From positions 1-52,784 of the forward strand of contig USSM01000008.1 of NCBI GenBank assembly GCA_900557455.1: a stretch of 52,784 nucleotides of DNA, read 5' to 3'. Shown in pieces: positions 24,761 to 34,353 of this stretch. Within the stretch, counting starts at the first letter, position 1, and the number at the start of each line of letters is the position of its first letter. The position numbers were made by a program, and so were the translations under genes. The notes below the pieces were generated by a model that saw only the letters and a program-made list of their open reading frames with translations, searched no databases and had not been told where the DNA came from. This DNA comes from an uncultured Collinsella sp. Its GTDB lineage: Bacteria; Actinomycetota; Coriobacteriia; Coriobacteriales; Coriobacteriaceae.

Positions 24761-27073
24761 CTAGTGACGCTTGCGGGTGGCCGTTGCCTTACGGACGGAG
24801 GTCTTCTTGGTCGGAGCCTTTTCCTCGGCCGGAGTGGCGGGGGAGATCGGGGCCTCCTTGGCGGGCTCGGCCTTTGCCGTAGCCTTGGGAGCGGTCTTGA
24901 CCTCGGCAGCCTTCGGAGCCGGCTCGGCCTTTACTGCGGGCTTGTCCTCGTCCTTAGTCTCTGCCTTGGGAGCTGCAGCCTTGGTCGTGGTCTTCTTGGC
25001 CGTCGTCGTAGAGCGCTTGCGCGTGGTGGTCTTGGCGGCCGGCTTTGCCTCGACAGCTGCCTTGGCCTTGGGCTCGGAGGGCGCCTCCTCGACCTTGGCG
25101 GCGGGCTTTGCAGCAGCCTTCGGGGTCGTCTTCGCGGCGGCCTTCGTCGTAGCAGCCTTCGTGTTCGTCGACTTCGTTGCCGTGGTCTTCTTGGCTGCCG
25201 TTGCCTTCTTGGCGCTCGCGGTCGTCTTCTTGGCAGCGGTCTTGGCCGGAGCCTTTGCCGCGGGCTCGGCCTTTACCTCGGGAGCGACCTCGGCCTCGGC
25301 GGCCTTTTTGGCAGCGGCGGTCGTACGCTTGCGCGTAGTCGATGCCTTGGCAGTAGTTGCCTTAGCGGCGCTAGTCTTGCTAGCAGCGGCCTTCGTGGTC
25401 GTGGCCTTCTTAGCCGTCGTCTTGCGGGCCGTCGTCTTCTTGGCGGCAGGCTTCGCGTCGGGCTTAACTTCGGCCTTGGCCGCCGGCTTCTCCTCGGCCT
25501 TGGGCTCCTCAGCGGCAGCGGGCTCCTTAACGGTCGCCGCAGGCTCGGCCTCAGCGGCAGCGGGCTCATCGACAGCTGCAACATCAGTCACACCCGCCGG
25601 CCTCTCAATCTCCGGGTGCATAAAGAAGTACAGGTCCAGATACTTGTCGGCCGAGCGTGTCCAGCTAAAGTCCTGGCTCATGGCCTGCGTGACCAGCTGG
25701 TTCCATGCCTCACGGTTATCCCAGAACAGGCGCGCTGCGCGGAAGACCGCGTCGCCCATCTCGTCGCCATTAAAGTTGCTAAACGAGAAGCCCGTACCCT
25801 CGCCGGTAAACTCGTTATACGGGATCACGGTGTCCTTCAAGCCACCGGTCTCGCGCACGATGGGCAGGGTGCCGTAGCGCATGGCGATGATCTGCGACAG
25901 ACCGCAGGGCTCAAACTTCGAAGGCATCAGGAACATGTCGGCGGCGGCGTACATACGCTGCGACAGTGCCGGATCGAATTCGATGCGCGCGGCCATGGTG
26001 CCAGGGTACTTGTCCTGGAAGTAGCGCAGGCCGTCCTCGTAGTCGCGGTCGCCTGTGCCCAGCACGGCCACCTGAACGCCGCCGGACAGGATGCGGTCGA
26101 GCGCGTACATGACCAGGTCCATGCCCTTCTGGCGCGTCAGGCGAGTAACCATCACCATAAGCGGGCGGTCGTCGCGAACCTCGAGGCCTAGCTCTTCCTG
26201 CAGCTTGGCCTTGCACACGGCCTTGCCGGAACGATCGTCAATCGTGTAGTTGGCGGCAATGCGCTTGTCGGTTGCCGGGTCAAAGCCCGCCACGTCAATG
26301 CCATTCAAAATGCCCTGCAGCGCGTAGGAACGCTCGCGCAGCACGCCGTCCAGGCCCTCGCCAAACTCGGGTGTCTGGATCTCGCCCGCATAGGTGGGGC
26401 TCACCGTTGTGATGGCGTCGGCATAGTGCAGCGCGCCCAGCATGTAGTTGATGCTGCAGGCGTCACAGCGCAGCTGCGAGGCGGCCGCCGGAATATGCGC
26501 CACACCCAGGATGTCCTCCATCACGGTGTCGCTAAACTGGCCCTGGAACGCCACGTTGTGGATCGAGAACACGGTCTTGACGCGGTCGTACAGCGGCAGG
26601 CCCTGGTAGAACTCGCGTAAGAACACTGGTGCCAGTGCCGTCTGCCAGTCGTTGCAATGCAGGATGTCGCACTCAAAGCCGGCCGGCAGGTGCTGCAGGC
26701 TCTCGGTGATGGCCTTGGAGAAGAACGCAAAACGCTCGCCGTCGTCAAAGAAGCCGTACGGATAGTCGCGCGCAAAGTAGCGCTCGTTGTCGATGAACAT
26801 ATAGGTGACGCCGTCGTGCTCGAGCTTCTCGAGTCCACAGTACTCATTGCGCCAGCCCAGGCTCACGTAAAAGTCGGAGAAGTGCTCCATCTGCGCCTTG
26901 TACTCGTCCTTGATGGTGGCGTACTTGGGCACCATTACGATAACCTCGGCGCCGGCGCGCACGAGCGCCGCAGGCAGCGAGCCCGCCACGTCGCCGAGGC
27001 CACCGGTCTTAACAAACGGTGCGCACTCGGCCGAGGCAAACACGATCTGCATCTTTTTGCTGGTTTCTGCCAT
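24761..27073 (-). CDS. glgA: Glycogen synthase with a long Lys/Ala/Thr-rich C-terminal tail, 770 aa
   Basis: GlgA extends alpha-1,4-glucan using ADP-glucose. Residues about 1-496 are a complete bacterial GT5 enzyme of normal length: the N-terminal KTGGLGDVAGSLP motif, TRLTRQKGMDLV in the middle and PSKFEPCGLSQIIAMRYG with the conserved glutamate near residue 400. Residues about 497-770 are low-complexity. I count about 56 lysines in 274 residues, among Ala, Thr, Pro and Glu, with repeated AAKKTTA and KATTTKA units like those of histone H1 or AlgP; acidic EPAAAEEPKAEEKP stretches alternate with the basic ones. The start at 27073 has GGGAGA just upstream; an ATG 12 bases earlier lacks a ribosome site. 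It is the last gene of the glycogen operon, 90 bases after glgD, with a hairpin in between. Confidence 0.95.
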   Translation of the reverse strand: MAETSKKMQIVFASAECAPFVKTGGLGDVAGSLPAALVRAGAEVIVMVPKYATIKDEYKAQMEHFSDFYVSLGWRNEYCGLEKLEHDGVTYMFIDNERYFARDYPYGFFDDGERFAFFSKAITESLQHLPAGFECDILHCNDWQTALAPVFLREFYQGLPLYDRVKTVFSIHNVAFQGQFSDTVMEDILGVAHIPAAASQLRCDACSINYMLGALHYADAITTVSPTYAGEIQTPEFGEGLDGVLRERSYALQGILNGIDVAGFDPATDKRIAANYTIDDRSGKAVCKAKLQEELGLEVRDDRPLMVMVTRLTRQKGMDLVMYALDRILSGGVQVAVLGTGDRDYEDGLRYFQDKYPGTMAARIEFDPALSQRMYAAADMFLMPSKFEPCGLSQIIAMRYGTLPIVRETGGLKDTVIPYNEFTGEGTGFSFSNFNGDEMGDAVFRAARLFWDNREAWNQLVTQAMSQDFSWTRSADKYLDLYFFMHPEIERPAGVTDVAAVDEPAAAEAEPAATVKEPAAAEEPKAEEKPAAKAEVKPDAKPAAKKTTARKTTAKKATTTKAAASKTSAAKATTAKASTTRKRTTAAAKKAAEAEVAPEVKAEPAAKAPAKTAAKKTTASAKKATAAKKTTATKSTNTKAATTKAAAKTTPKAAAKPAAKVEEAPSEPKAKAAVEAKPAAKTTTRKRSTTTAKKTTTKAAAPKAETKDEDKPAVKAEPAPKAAEVKTAPKATAKAEPAKEAPISPATPAEEKAPTKKTSVRKATATRKRH

Positions 27074-27096
27074 ATTGTCTCCCATGTTGTAATTCG

Positions 27097-27132
27097 AGAA
27101 TAGCCGCCTGGCGCTAACCGGGCGGCTATTCT
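27097..27132 (-). other. Intercistronic hairpin between glgD and glgA
   Basis: AGAATAGCCGCC (27097-27108) and GGCGGCTATTCT (27121-27132) form a perfect 12-pair stem that ends 23 bases before the glgA start. No T-run follows, so it looks like an RNA stability or processing element rather than a terminator. Confidence 0.6.
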
Positions 27133-27163
27133 ACATGTTACGAGCGATGTTGCGGTGCCAACG

Positions 27164-28291
27164 TTAACGCACGATGGTGGTGTCGGAAGTTAACGGAGCC
27201 TTGCCCAGCACCAGAATGTTCTCGGGCGTGCCGCGAAGCTCGGTATTGGTGGGGACCACGTTGTTCTTATCCAGGATGGCATTCTCAACGCGAGCGCCGC
27301 TCTTGATGACGCAGCTCTGGTTGATGATCGAGTTGGTCACCGAGGCGCCTTCCTCGACCACGACGCCGCGAGACAGGATCGAGTTGCGCACGGTGCCCTT
27401 GATGATGCAACCGGCCGAGATGATCGAGTTGCATGCGTGGCTGCCGGTCGCATAGCGCGAAGGCGGCACGTCGTGAGCCTTGGTCAGGATCGGGCGCTCG
27501 GGGTCGAAGAGCTGGTCGGCCACGGTCTGGTCGAGCAGGTCCATGCTGCGGCGATACAGCGACTTCTCGCTAAACACGCCCACGACCTCGCCCTTGTACT
27601 CGTAGCTGCACACGTCGATGTTGCCAAAGTCGCCCTGGAGTGCCTCGAGCAGGTCCAGATAGTCGGCGGCCTGGTAGTGGTCGATGATCTCGAGCAGCGT
27701 CTCGCGGTTGACGATGCAGCAGTCCATAGAGGCGTTGTCGCCGTACACGACGCCGGCGCTCACGCCCGTCAGGCGGCCGTTCTCGTTAATGTCGAGCTTG
27801 GTCTCGTCGTCGACGTTGCGCGTGGCCTTGCAGTAAACCACGGTCATCTGGGCACCGGAGTTCTCGTGCGCGTCGATGATGGTGTTGAGGTCCATATTAA
27901 AGATGATGTTGGTGCCCATCATCACGACATAGGGCTTGTCCGAGCGCTGGAACAGCGTCTTGTTGGAGATGATGTCGCGCAGCAGGAAGCGCATGCCGCC
28001 CTTGGTGGTGCCATATGCGTTGCCGGGCACCATGAAAAGGCCGCCCTTCTTGCGGTCCAGGCCCCAGTCCTTACCCGAGCCCACGTGGTCGATCAGCGAG
28101 CGGTAGTTTCCCGGCATAACGACGCCGACGGTCTTGATGCCGGCATTCATCATGTTGGACAGCGGGAAGTCGATCAGGCGGTAGCGGCCCAAAAAGGGAA
28201 CGGACGCGATGGGACGGTCCTTGAGCAGCACGCTGCCGTAAGTCGAAGAGTAGTTAGCGGTGATATAACCGATGGCCTTGCGATTGATCAT
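27164..28291 (-). CDS. glgD: Glucose-1-phosphate adenylyltransferase subunit GlgD, 375 aa
   Basis: GlgD is the second, regulatory-type subunit of ADP-glucose pyrophosphorylase in Firmicute-like systems. The N-terminus has the nucleotidyltransferase fold with LKDRPIASVPFLGRYRLIDF, but the pyrophosphorylase signature GGQGSRL found in GlgC is replaced by YITANYSSTYGS, so it is probably not catalytic alone. The C-terminal 120 residues are a left-handed beta-helix. The start at 28291 has GGGGGA eight bases upstream and lies four bases after the glgC stop, so the two subunits are made together. Confidence 0.92.
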   Translation of the reverse strand: MINRKAIGYITANYSSTYGSVLLKDRPIASVPFLGRYRLIDFPLSNMMNAGIKTVGVVMPGNYRSLIDHVGSGKDWGLDRKKGGLFMVPGNAYGTTKGGMRFLLRDIISNKTLFQRSDKPYVVMMGTNIIFNMDLNTIIDAHENSGAQMTVVYCKATRNVDDETKLDINENGRLTGVSAGVVYGDNASMDCCIVNRETLLEIIDHYQAADYLDLLEALQGDFGNIDVCSYEYKGEVVGVFSEKSLYRRSMDLLDQTVADQLFDPERPILTKAHDVPPSRYATGSHACNSIISAGCIIKGTVRNSILSRGVVVEEGASVTNSIINQSCVIKSGARVENAILDKNNVVPTNTELRGTPENILVLGKAPLTSDTTIVR

Positions 28292-28295
28292 CGGA

Positions 28296-29444
28296 TCATT
28301 CCCCCTTCCCGATAACGACGTCATTTCCAACGACGGCCGTATCCTTGGTGGTATCGACAGAGCCGAGCTTCACGCCCTCTTCGACCGTGGAGTTCTCGCC
28401 CAAAATAGCGCGGCAGATGTGCGCACCGCTCTTAACGTGCGCGCCCGGCAGCAGCACGGAGTCCTCGACCACGGCGCGCTCCTCGATGATGACATCGGTC
28501 GAAATGATCGAGTGGCGAGCGGTGCCGTAGATCTTGCAGCCGTTGGAGACCAGGCAGTCGTCCAGGCGGCCGTCCGGGCCAATGTAGTGCGGCGGACGCG
28601 TGGTGATGTTGGACATGATGGGGAAGTGCTTGTCGAACAAATCGAACTCGGGGTTGTTGCCCAGCAGATCCATCGAGGTCTCGTGGAAGCTGGCGATGGT
28701 GCCGACGTCCTTCCAAAAGCCGTGGAACTCGTAGCTGTACAGGCGCTTGCCCTCGCCGAGAAGCTTGGGGATGATGTCCTTGCCAAAGTCGTGGCTCGAG
28801 CGCTGGTCCAGAGCGTCCTCTTCGAGCGCCTCGATCAGCACGTCGGCCGAGAAGATGTAGATGCCCATGGACGCGAGGTTCGAATCGGGCTTATCGGGCT
28901 TCTCGGTGAACTTGGTGATGCGGCCGTCCTCGGGGTCGGTGGTCAGGATGCCAAAGCGGCTGGCCTCCTCCCACGGCACGGGCATAACGCTCACCGTGAG
29001 GTCCGCGTTGTTCTCAATGTGCGTCTTGAGCATCTTGCGGTAGTCCATGCGATACAGGTGATCGCCTGAAAGAATCAGGACGTACTTGGGATCGTTGGCC
29101 TTGATGTAGTCGAGGTTCTGCGTAATGGCGTCGGCCGTGCCCGCATACCAGGCGCCACCGGTCTGCGTCTCGTACGGCGGCAGGATCGACACGCCGCCGT
29201 CGCGGCTGTCCAGATCCCACGCCTCGCCGGAGCCCACGTAGGCATGCAGCAGGTAGGGGCGATACTGCGTCAGAACGCCCACCGTGTCGATGCCCGAGTT
29301 TGAGCAGTTGGACAGCGAAAAGTCGATAATGCGGAACTTGCCACCAAAGCTAACCGCCGGCTTAGCGATCTTTTGGGTGAGTGCCCCCAATCGGCTGCCC
29401 TGTCCTCCTGCGAGGAGCATCGCGATGCATTCTTTCTTACTCAT
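28296..29444 (-). CDS. glgC: Glucose-1-phosphate adenylyltransferase GlgC, 382 aa
   Basis: GlgC makes ADP-glucose, the committed step of bacterial glycogen synthesis. The nucleotide-binding motif [14 protein letters not shown] is at about residues 10-23, followed by [20 protein letters not shown] second typical motif is [19 protein letters not shown] near residue 195, and the C-terminal beta-helix is complete. AAGGAG lies six bases upstream of the ATG. It pairs with glgD, four bases downstream. A short hairpin (29485-29493 with 29507-29515) lies between glgP and glgC. Confidence 0.96.
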   Translation of the reverse strand: MSKKECIAMLLAGGQGSRLGALTQKIAKPAVSFGGKFRIIDFSLSNCSNSGIDTVGVLTQYRPYLLHAYVGSGEAWDLDSRDGGVSILPPYETQTGGAWYAGTADAITQNLDYIKANDPKYVLILSGDHLYRMDYRKMLKTHIENNADLTVSVMPVPWEEASRFGILTTDPEDGRITKFTEKPDKPDSNLASMGIYIFSADVLIEALEEDALDQRSSHDFGKDIIPKLLGEGKRLYSYEFHGFWKDVGTIASFHETSMDLLGNNPEFDLFDKHFPIMSNITTRPPHYIGPDGRLDDCLVSNGCKIYGTARHSIISTDVIIEERAVVEDSVLLPGAHVKSGAHICRAILGENSTVEEGVKLGSVDTTKDTAVVGNDVVIGKGE

Positions 29445-29552
29445 CGATTTCTCCTTCTGTCATCAATGTTCCTAAACCCATTAGCGACGGGCGCGGCGCA
29501 ACGTCACGCCCGTCGAGTAATGCCGTGCTGGCATAGGGGAGCTCGTGCGCCT

Positions 29553-31979
29553 TTACGCGTGCCAGATCTCGTCGCGGTACTCGCGAATGGTGCGGTCGCT
29601 CGAGAACCAGCCGCTCGAGGCGGTGTTGAGCAGGGCCTTGCGGTTCCAGGTCTCCTGGTCGCCATAGCTACCGGTGAGCTTCTCCCATGCATCCACGTAG
29701 CTGCGGAAGTCTGCCATGACCAGGTCGGGGTCGTTGTTGTTCATGAGCTCGTTGTAGATGCTCTCGAAGTTGCCCGAAAGACCCGCAAAGGTGTTGTCCT
29801 TGAGCTCGTCCATCACGCGGCCCAGACGGTCGCGATCGTTGTTGAGCGTATCCCACGCAAAGTAGCTGTTCGATGCCCAGAGCTGCTCGACCTCGGGAGC
29901 GGTCAGGCCAAAGATGGCCTCGTTCTCGCGGCCGGCCAGGTCGGCGATCTCTATGTTCGCGCCGTCGAGGGTGCCCAGCGTAATGGCGCCGTTCATCATG
30001 AGCTTCATGTTGGACGTGCCCGAGGCCTCCTTGCCGGCCGTGGAGATCTGCTCCGAGATCTCGGCGGCAGGGTAGATGAGTTGGGCGTTGCTCACGCGGA
30101 AGTTGGGGATAAAGCAGACCTTCATGACCTCGTTGACGCGCGGGTCGTTGTTGATGACCTCGGCCACCGAGTTGATCAGGCGGATAGTCTCCTTGGCGAA
30201 GGTGTAGCTTGAGGCAGCCTTGCCGCTGAAGATGAAGGTCGTCGGCGTCACGTGGAAGTTGGGATCGGCGATTCGACGGTTGTAGATGTCCATCACCTTC
30301 ATGATGTTCATGAGCTGGCGCTTGTAGGCGTGGAAGCGCTTTACCTGAACATCGAAGACGGTGTTGGGGTCAATGACCAGACCGGTCTCGGCCTTAACGT
30401 AGGCGGCCAGGCGCTCCTTGTTGGCGCGCTTGGAGGCACCAACGGCCTTCAGGAACTCGGTGTCGTTCTGGAACTCCTTGAGTTTCTCCAGCTCAAAGGC
30501 GTCCTTCAACCAGCCGTCGCCAATGGCCTCGGTCACGAGCTTAGCGTAGGTGGGGTTGGCCTCGGCAAAGAAGCGACGGTGCGAGATGCCGTTGGTCTTG
30601 TTGTTGAACTTCTCGGGCGTCAGGGCATAGAAGTCCTTGAGCACGATGTTCTTGATGATGTCGGAGTGGATCTTGGCCACGCCGTTGACGCTGTGGCTGC
30701 AGATCACGGACAGGTTGGCCATGCGAATCTCGCCGTCCCACAGGATGGCGGTCTGGCGCAGACGCTCCTGCCAGCCCTCCTGCGTGGTGTCGAACGACTC
30801 GTGCCAACGACGGCTGATCTCGTCGATGATCTGGTACACGCGGGGGAGGAGCTTGGAGAACGTGCCGATGGGCCACTTCTCCAGAGCCTCGGGCAGGATG
30901 GTGTGGTTGGTGTAGCTCACGACCTGCGTCACGATGTTCCAGGCGTCGTCCCACTCGAGCTTCTTCTCGTCGATCAGGATACGCATGAGCTCGGGTCCGC
31001 ACATGGCGGGGTGCGTGTCGTTGGTGTGGATGGCCACAAACTGCGGCAGCAGCTCCCAGTTCTCGCCGTGCTCCTTCTCAAAGGTGTCGAGCAGGCTGTA
31101 GATGCCGGCCGAGACAAACAGGTACTCCTGCTTCAGGCGCAGCAGACGGCCGTGCTCGCCGGCGTCGTTGGGGTAGAGGATGGCGCTGATGGCCTCGGCC
31201 TCGGCGCGCTCGGCATCGGCCAGGGCATAGTCGCCGCGGTTGAAGGCCTCAAGGTCAAAGTGCTCCTCGACCGGCTCGGCAGCCCAGACGCGCAGCTTGT
31301 TGACAGTCTCGCCGGCATAGCCCACCACGGGGATGTCATAAGGTACGGCCAGGATGTCCTGCGTGTCCACCGTGCGGTAGAACGTGCGGCCGTTCTCCTC
31401 AAAGCCCTCAACATGGCCACGAAACTTGATGGTTACGGCCTTGTCCTGACGACGGACCTCCCAGGGATAGCCGTGGGTGAGCCACTCGTCCGTGGCCTCG
31501 ACCTGGCTGCCGTTAACGATCTCCTGCTTAAACAGGCCGTAGCGGTAGCGCATGCCGTTGCCGTAGCCGGCAATGCCCTCGGCTGCCATGGAATCCAGGA
31601 AGCATGCGGCCAGACGGCCCAGGCCACCGTTGCCCAGCGCCGGATCGGGCTCCTGGTTCTCGATGACGGACAGATCAAAGCCCATGTCGTCGAGCGCCTC
31701 GGCGACCATGTCGCGCACGCCAAAGTTGAGCAGGTAGTTGTCGAGCAGGCGGCCGATCAAAAACTCGATCGAGAAGTAGTACACGCGCTTTTTGCCCTCG
31801 GCGGTCACACGGGCGTCACTCTTGGTGGCAACGGTGCGTGCCTTCTCGGCCACGAGCTTGGCCAGGGCGTTAAAGCGGTCCAGGTCGCTGGCGGCCTCGA
31901 CGCTCTTGCCGCTGATGCTCATGACGGCATCGCGATAGAGCTCGGTAAACTCCTGCTTGTTGTCGAAGATCTTATTCAT
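29553..31979 (-). CDS. glgP: Glycogen/maltodextrin phosphorylase, 808 aa
   Basis: GlgP releases glucose-1-phosphate from glucan ends with pyridoxal phosphate as cofactor. The length is normal for the family (about 800-830). ALGNGGLGRLAACFLDSMA is at about residue 115, and the cofactor-lysine region KEASGTSNMKLMMNGAITLG at about 645, with DGANIEI following. AAGGAACG precedes the ATG. Its place between glgB and glgC means that glycogen breakdown and synthesis genes share one transcript. The 94 bases between glgB and glgP include the 12-base palindrome TTACAGCTGTAA (32052-32063). Confidence 0.96.
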   Translation of the reverse strand: MNKIFDNKQEFTELYRDAVMSISGKSVEAASDLDRFNALAKLVAEKARTVATKSDARVTAEGKKRVYYFSIEFLIGRLLDNYLLNFGVRDMVAEALDDMGFDLSVIENQEPDPALGNGGLGRLAACFLDSMAAEGIAGYGNGMRYRYGLFKQEIVNGSQVEATDEWLTHGYPWEVRRQDKAVTIKFRGHVEGFEENGRTFYRTVDTQDILAVPYDIPVVGYAGETVNKLRVWAAEPVEEHFDLEAFNRGDYALADAERAEAEAISAILYPNDAGEHGRLLRLKQEYLFVSAGIYSLLDTFEKEHGENWELLPQFVAIHTNDTHPAMCGPELMRILIDEKKLEWDDAWNIVTQVVSYTNHTILPEALEKWPIGTFSKLLPRVYQIIDEISRRWHESFDTTQEGWQERLRQTAILWDGEIRMANLSVICSHSVNGVAKIHSDIIKNIVLKDFYALTPEKFNNKTNGISHRRFFAEANPTYAKLVTEAIGDGWLKDAFELEKLKEFQNDTEFLKAVGASKRANKERLAAYVKAETGLVIDPNTVFDVQVKRFHAYKRQLMNIMKVMDIYNRRIADPNFHVTPTTFIFSGKAASSYTFAKETIRLINSVAEVINNDPRVNEVMKVCFIPNFRVSNAQLIYPAAEISEQISTAGKEASGTSNMKLMMNGAITLGTLDGANIEIADLAGRENEAIFGLTAPEVEQLWASNSYFAWDTLNNDRDRLGRVMDELKDNTFAGLSGNFESIYNELMNNNDPDLVMADFRSYVDAWEKLTGSYGDQETWNRKALLNTASSGWFSSDRTIREYRDEIWHA

Positions 31980-32073
31980 ACGTTCCTTTCCCCCGGGGAT
32001 GTTTCTCCCGGAACGGTTATGACTTACATCCTACGCCCCGGCGGTGCGGGTAATTACAGCTGTAACGGTTTTG

Positions 32074-34353
32074 TTACGCATCCTTGGCAGACGACTTAAC
32101 AGAAGCAGACTTTGCCTTGGTAGCGGCCTTTTTGGCAGCCGGCTTCTTGGCCGCGGTAGCCTTAGCAGCGGGCTTTGCGGCGGTCTTGGCCTTGGCCTTG
32201 GTCGTCGTGGCCTTCGTCTTAGCCGGAGCCTTCTTAGCAGCCGCGGTCTTGGGCTTTACCGAGGACGTCCGCTTGCGCGTCGCCTTCTTGGGCTCCTTAA
32301 CCACGGGCGGCTTATAGCTGCTGGGACCGCGGCGTTTAAGCACTACGCCTGCCAGACCGGGCACCTTCATCTCGATGGAGTCCATCTGCCCGTTCCAGGG
32401 ATAGGGCTCGCTCGAGCAGGTGTAGGGCTCCTCGCCGGCGTATCCGCTGCCACCAAACTCGGGACGGTCGGAGTCAAAGATGACCTCCCAGTCACCCTCG
32501 CGCGGCACGCCCACGCGGAAGCTCTCGTAGCTCGCCGGGTCAAAGTTGATCAGGATCACCAGGTCGTCATCGATGTCCTCGCCCTGGCGCACAAAGCTCA
32601 CGATGGACTGCTTGGAGTTATCCGCGTCGATCCAGGTAAAGCCGTCGTCGGTGTAGCCGCGCTCGTACAGGGCAGGCTCGGCGGTGTACAGGTGGTTGAG
32701 CGCCTTGATAAACGCCTGATGATGACGGTGAGTCTCGTACTCCTCGGTCAGGAACCACTGGATGGACTCGTAGTAGCGCCATTCAATAAACTGGCCGATC
32801 TCGTTGCCCATAAAGTTGAGCTTGGCACCGGGGTGCGTCATCTGGTAGAAAGCCAGCGTGCGCAGGCCGGCAAACTGGCGCCACCAGTCACCCGGCATGC
32901 GGCCAATGAGCGAGCACTTGCCGTGTACGACCTCGTCGTGGCTCATCGGGCAAATGAAGTTCTCGGTAAAGGCGTACATGATGGAGAACGTGAGCAGGCC
33001 GTGGTTACCGGGGCGCCACGGAAAATCGGTCTGCATGTAGTGCAGGGTGTCGTTCATCCAGCCCATGTCCCACTTGTAGTGGAAGCCCAGGCCGCCGTCC
33101 TGCGGCGGATAGGTCACGAGCGGCCACGCGGTGGACTCCTCGGCCATCATCATCACGTCGGGGTAGTGTGCCTCCACGGCGCAGTTGACCTGACGGATAA
33201 ACGCGCTGGCGTCCAGGTCTTCCTCGGTGCCGTACTTGTTGAACTTCTTTTGGCCGGGGTCGTCGATACCAAAGTTGAGGTACAGCATGCTAGACACGCC
33301 GTCCATGCGAATACCATCCACGTGGAAGTTCTCGAGCCAGTACAGCACGTTGGAGACCAGGAAGGAGCGGACCTCGCCGCGAGCGAAGTCAAACTTGTGC
33401 GTGCCCCAGTTGGGGTGAATCTCGTGCTCAAACAACATGTGGCCGTTAAAGGTGGCTAGGCCGTGGGAGTCGGCGCAAAAACCGCCGGGCACCCAGTCCA
33501 TGATTACGCCGATGCCCGCCTCGTGGCACGCATCGATAAAGTGCATGAGCTGCTGCGGGTTGCCGTAGCGCGACGTGGCGGCATAGTAGCCGGTCGTCTG
33601 GTAACCCCAGGAGCCATCGAAGGGATGCTCCATGAGCGGCATGACCTCGATATGCGTGTAACCCATGTCGCGCACGTAGTCCACGAGCTCCACCGACAGA
33701 TCGTCGTAGGTGTAGAACTCGCCGCGCTGGGCGGGGAAGGGATCCATGGGGCCGGGGTAGTTGCCGTACTCGTCGGGCTCGCCCTGCGGCGCGTCGCCGT
33801 GGCGCTTCCACGAGCCAATATGCACCTCGTAGATGTTAAGGGGCTGAGACATGTGGTTGTGGCTGGCGCGGCGCCTGAGCCACGCGGCGTCGTTCCACTG
33901 GTAGCCATCGAGGGTCCACAGCACGCTGGCGGTACCCGGAGGGCACTCGGCCTTAAAGGCATACGGATCAGCCTTGTAGAGCTTTTCGCCCTCGTTGGTC
34001 TCGATGAGGTATTTATAGAGCTGACCCTGCTCGGCGCCAGGAATGAAGCCTTCCCAAATAGAGCTCGTATGCACGGGCACCAGCGGGTTGGCCTGCTCAT
34101 CCCAGTCGTTAAATTCGCCAATGACGTGAACGCTCTTTACGTCGGGCGCCCAAACGCAAAAACGCCAGCCGCGCGTACGGTTTTGCGTGTCGGGATGCGC
34201 GCCCATCTTTTCCCAGCTGCGCTCCCACGTACCGATGCCAAACAGATAGACATCGTCTTTGGTAAGTTCCGGCGTGTGCGGGGCGGCTTTACGGGTAGCA
34301 GGCTTTTTGGTTGCTGGCTTTAGCTTTGTATCGCTCACGTTTGATCCCATCAT
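32074..34353 (-). CDS. glgB: 1,4-alpha-glucan branching enzyme with a basic C-terminal tail, 759 aa
   Basis: GlgB makes the alpha-1,6 branches of glycogen. After a short basic N-terminus (KPATKKPATRKAA) come a CBM48-like domain (about 55-150) and the GH13 catalytic domain with DWVPGGFCADSHGLATF, GIRMDGVSSMLYLNF (nucleophile Asp), AEESTAWP (acid/base Glu) and MSHDEVVHGK. The core ends near VVLKRRGPSSY. The last 74 residues contain 23 lysines, mostly with Ala and Thr (AKKAPAKTKATTTKAKAKTA), the same style as the GlgA tail. The start is uncertain: ATG at 34353 or 34350, or GTG at 34338 (giving MSDTKLK). It is the first gene of the glycogen operon. Its leader can form stems at 34405-34441 and 34439-34464. 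Confidence 0.94.
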   Translation of the reverse strand: MMGSNVSDTKLKPATKKPATRKAAPHTPELTKDDVYLFGIGTWERSWEKMGAHPDTQNRTRGWRFCVWAPDVKSVHVIGEFNDWDEQANPLVPVHTSSIWEGFIPGAEQGQLYKYLIETNEGEKLYKADPYAFKAECPPGTASVLWTLDGYQWNDAAWLRRRASHNHMSQPLNIYEVHIGSWKRHGDAPQGEPDEYGNYPGPMDPFPAQRGEFYTYDDLSVELVDYVRDMGYTHIEVMPLMEHPFDGSWGYQTTGYYAATSRYGNPQQLMHFIDACHEAGIGVIMDWVPGGFCADSHGLATFNGHMLFEHEIHPNWGTHKFDFARGEVRSFLVSNVLYWLENFHVDGIRMDGVSSMLYLNFGIDDPGQKKFNKYGTEEDLDASAFIRQVNCAVEAHYPDVMMMAEESTAWPLVTYPPQDGGLGFHYKWDMGWMNDTLHYMQTDFPWRPGNHGLLTFSIMYAFTENFICPMSHDEVVHGKCSLIGRMPGDWWRQFAGLRTLAFYQMTHPGAKLNFMGNEIGQFIEWRYYESIQWFLTEEYETHRHHQAFIKALNHLYTAEPALYERGYTDDGFTWIDADNSKQSIVSFVRQGEDIDDDLVILINFDPASYESFRVGVPREGDWEVIFDSDRPEFGGSGYAGEEPYTCSSEPYPWNGQMDSIEMKVPGLAGVVLKRRGPSSYKPPVVKEPKKATRKRTSSVKPKTAAAKKAPAKTKATTTKAKAKTAAKPAAKATAAKKPAAKKAATKAKSASVKSSAKDA

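Noticed and set aside
24764..26191. Gly/Leu/Arg- or Ala/Val-rich plus-strand frames opposite the glgA tail
   Set aside because: They arise from the low-complexity Lys/Ala/Thr codons on the other strand and have no ribosome site.
32052..32063. TTACAGCTGTAA palindrome between glgB and glgP as an operator
   Set aside because: A similar ten-base piece is at 21002-21011, but a 12-base palindrome alone is too short and common to support a call.
30252..32099. Long plus-strand frame opposite glgP
   Set aside because: Shadow of a complete phosphorylase gene; composition rich in Val, Leu, Gly and His is typical of such antisense frames.
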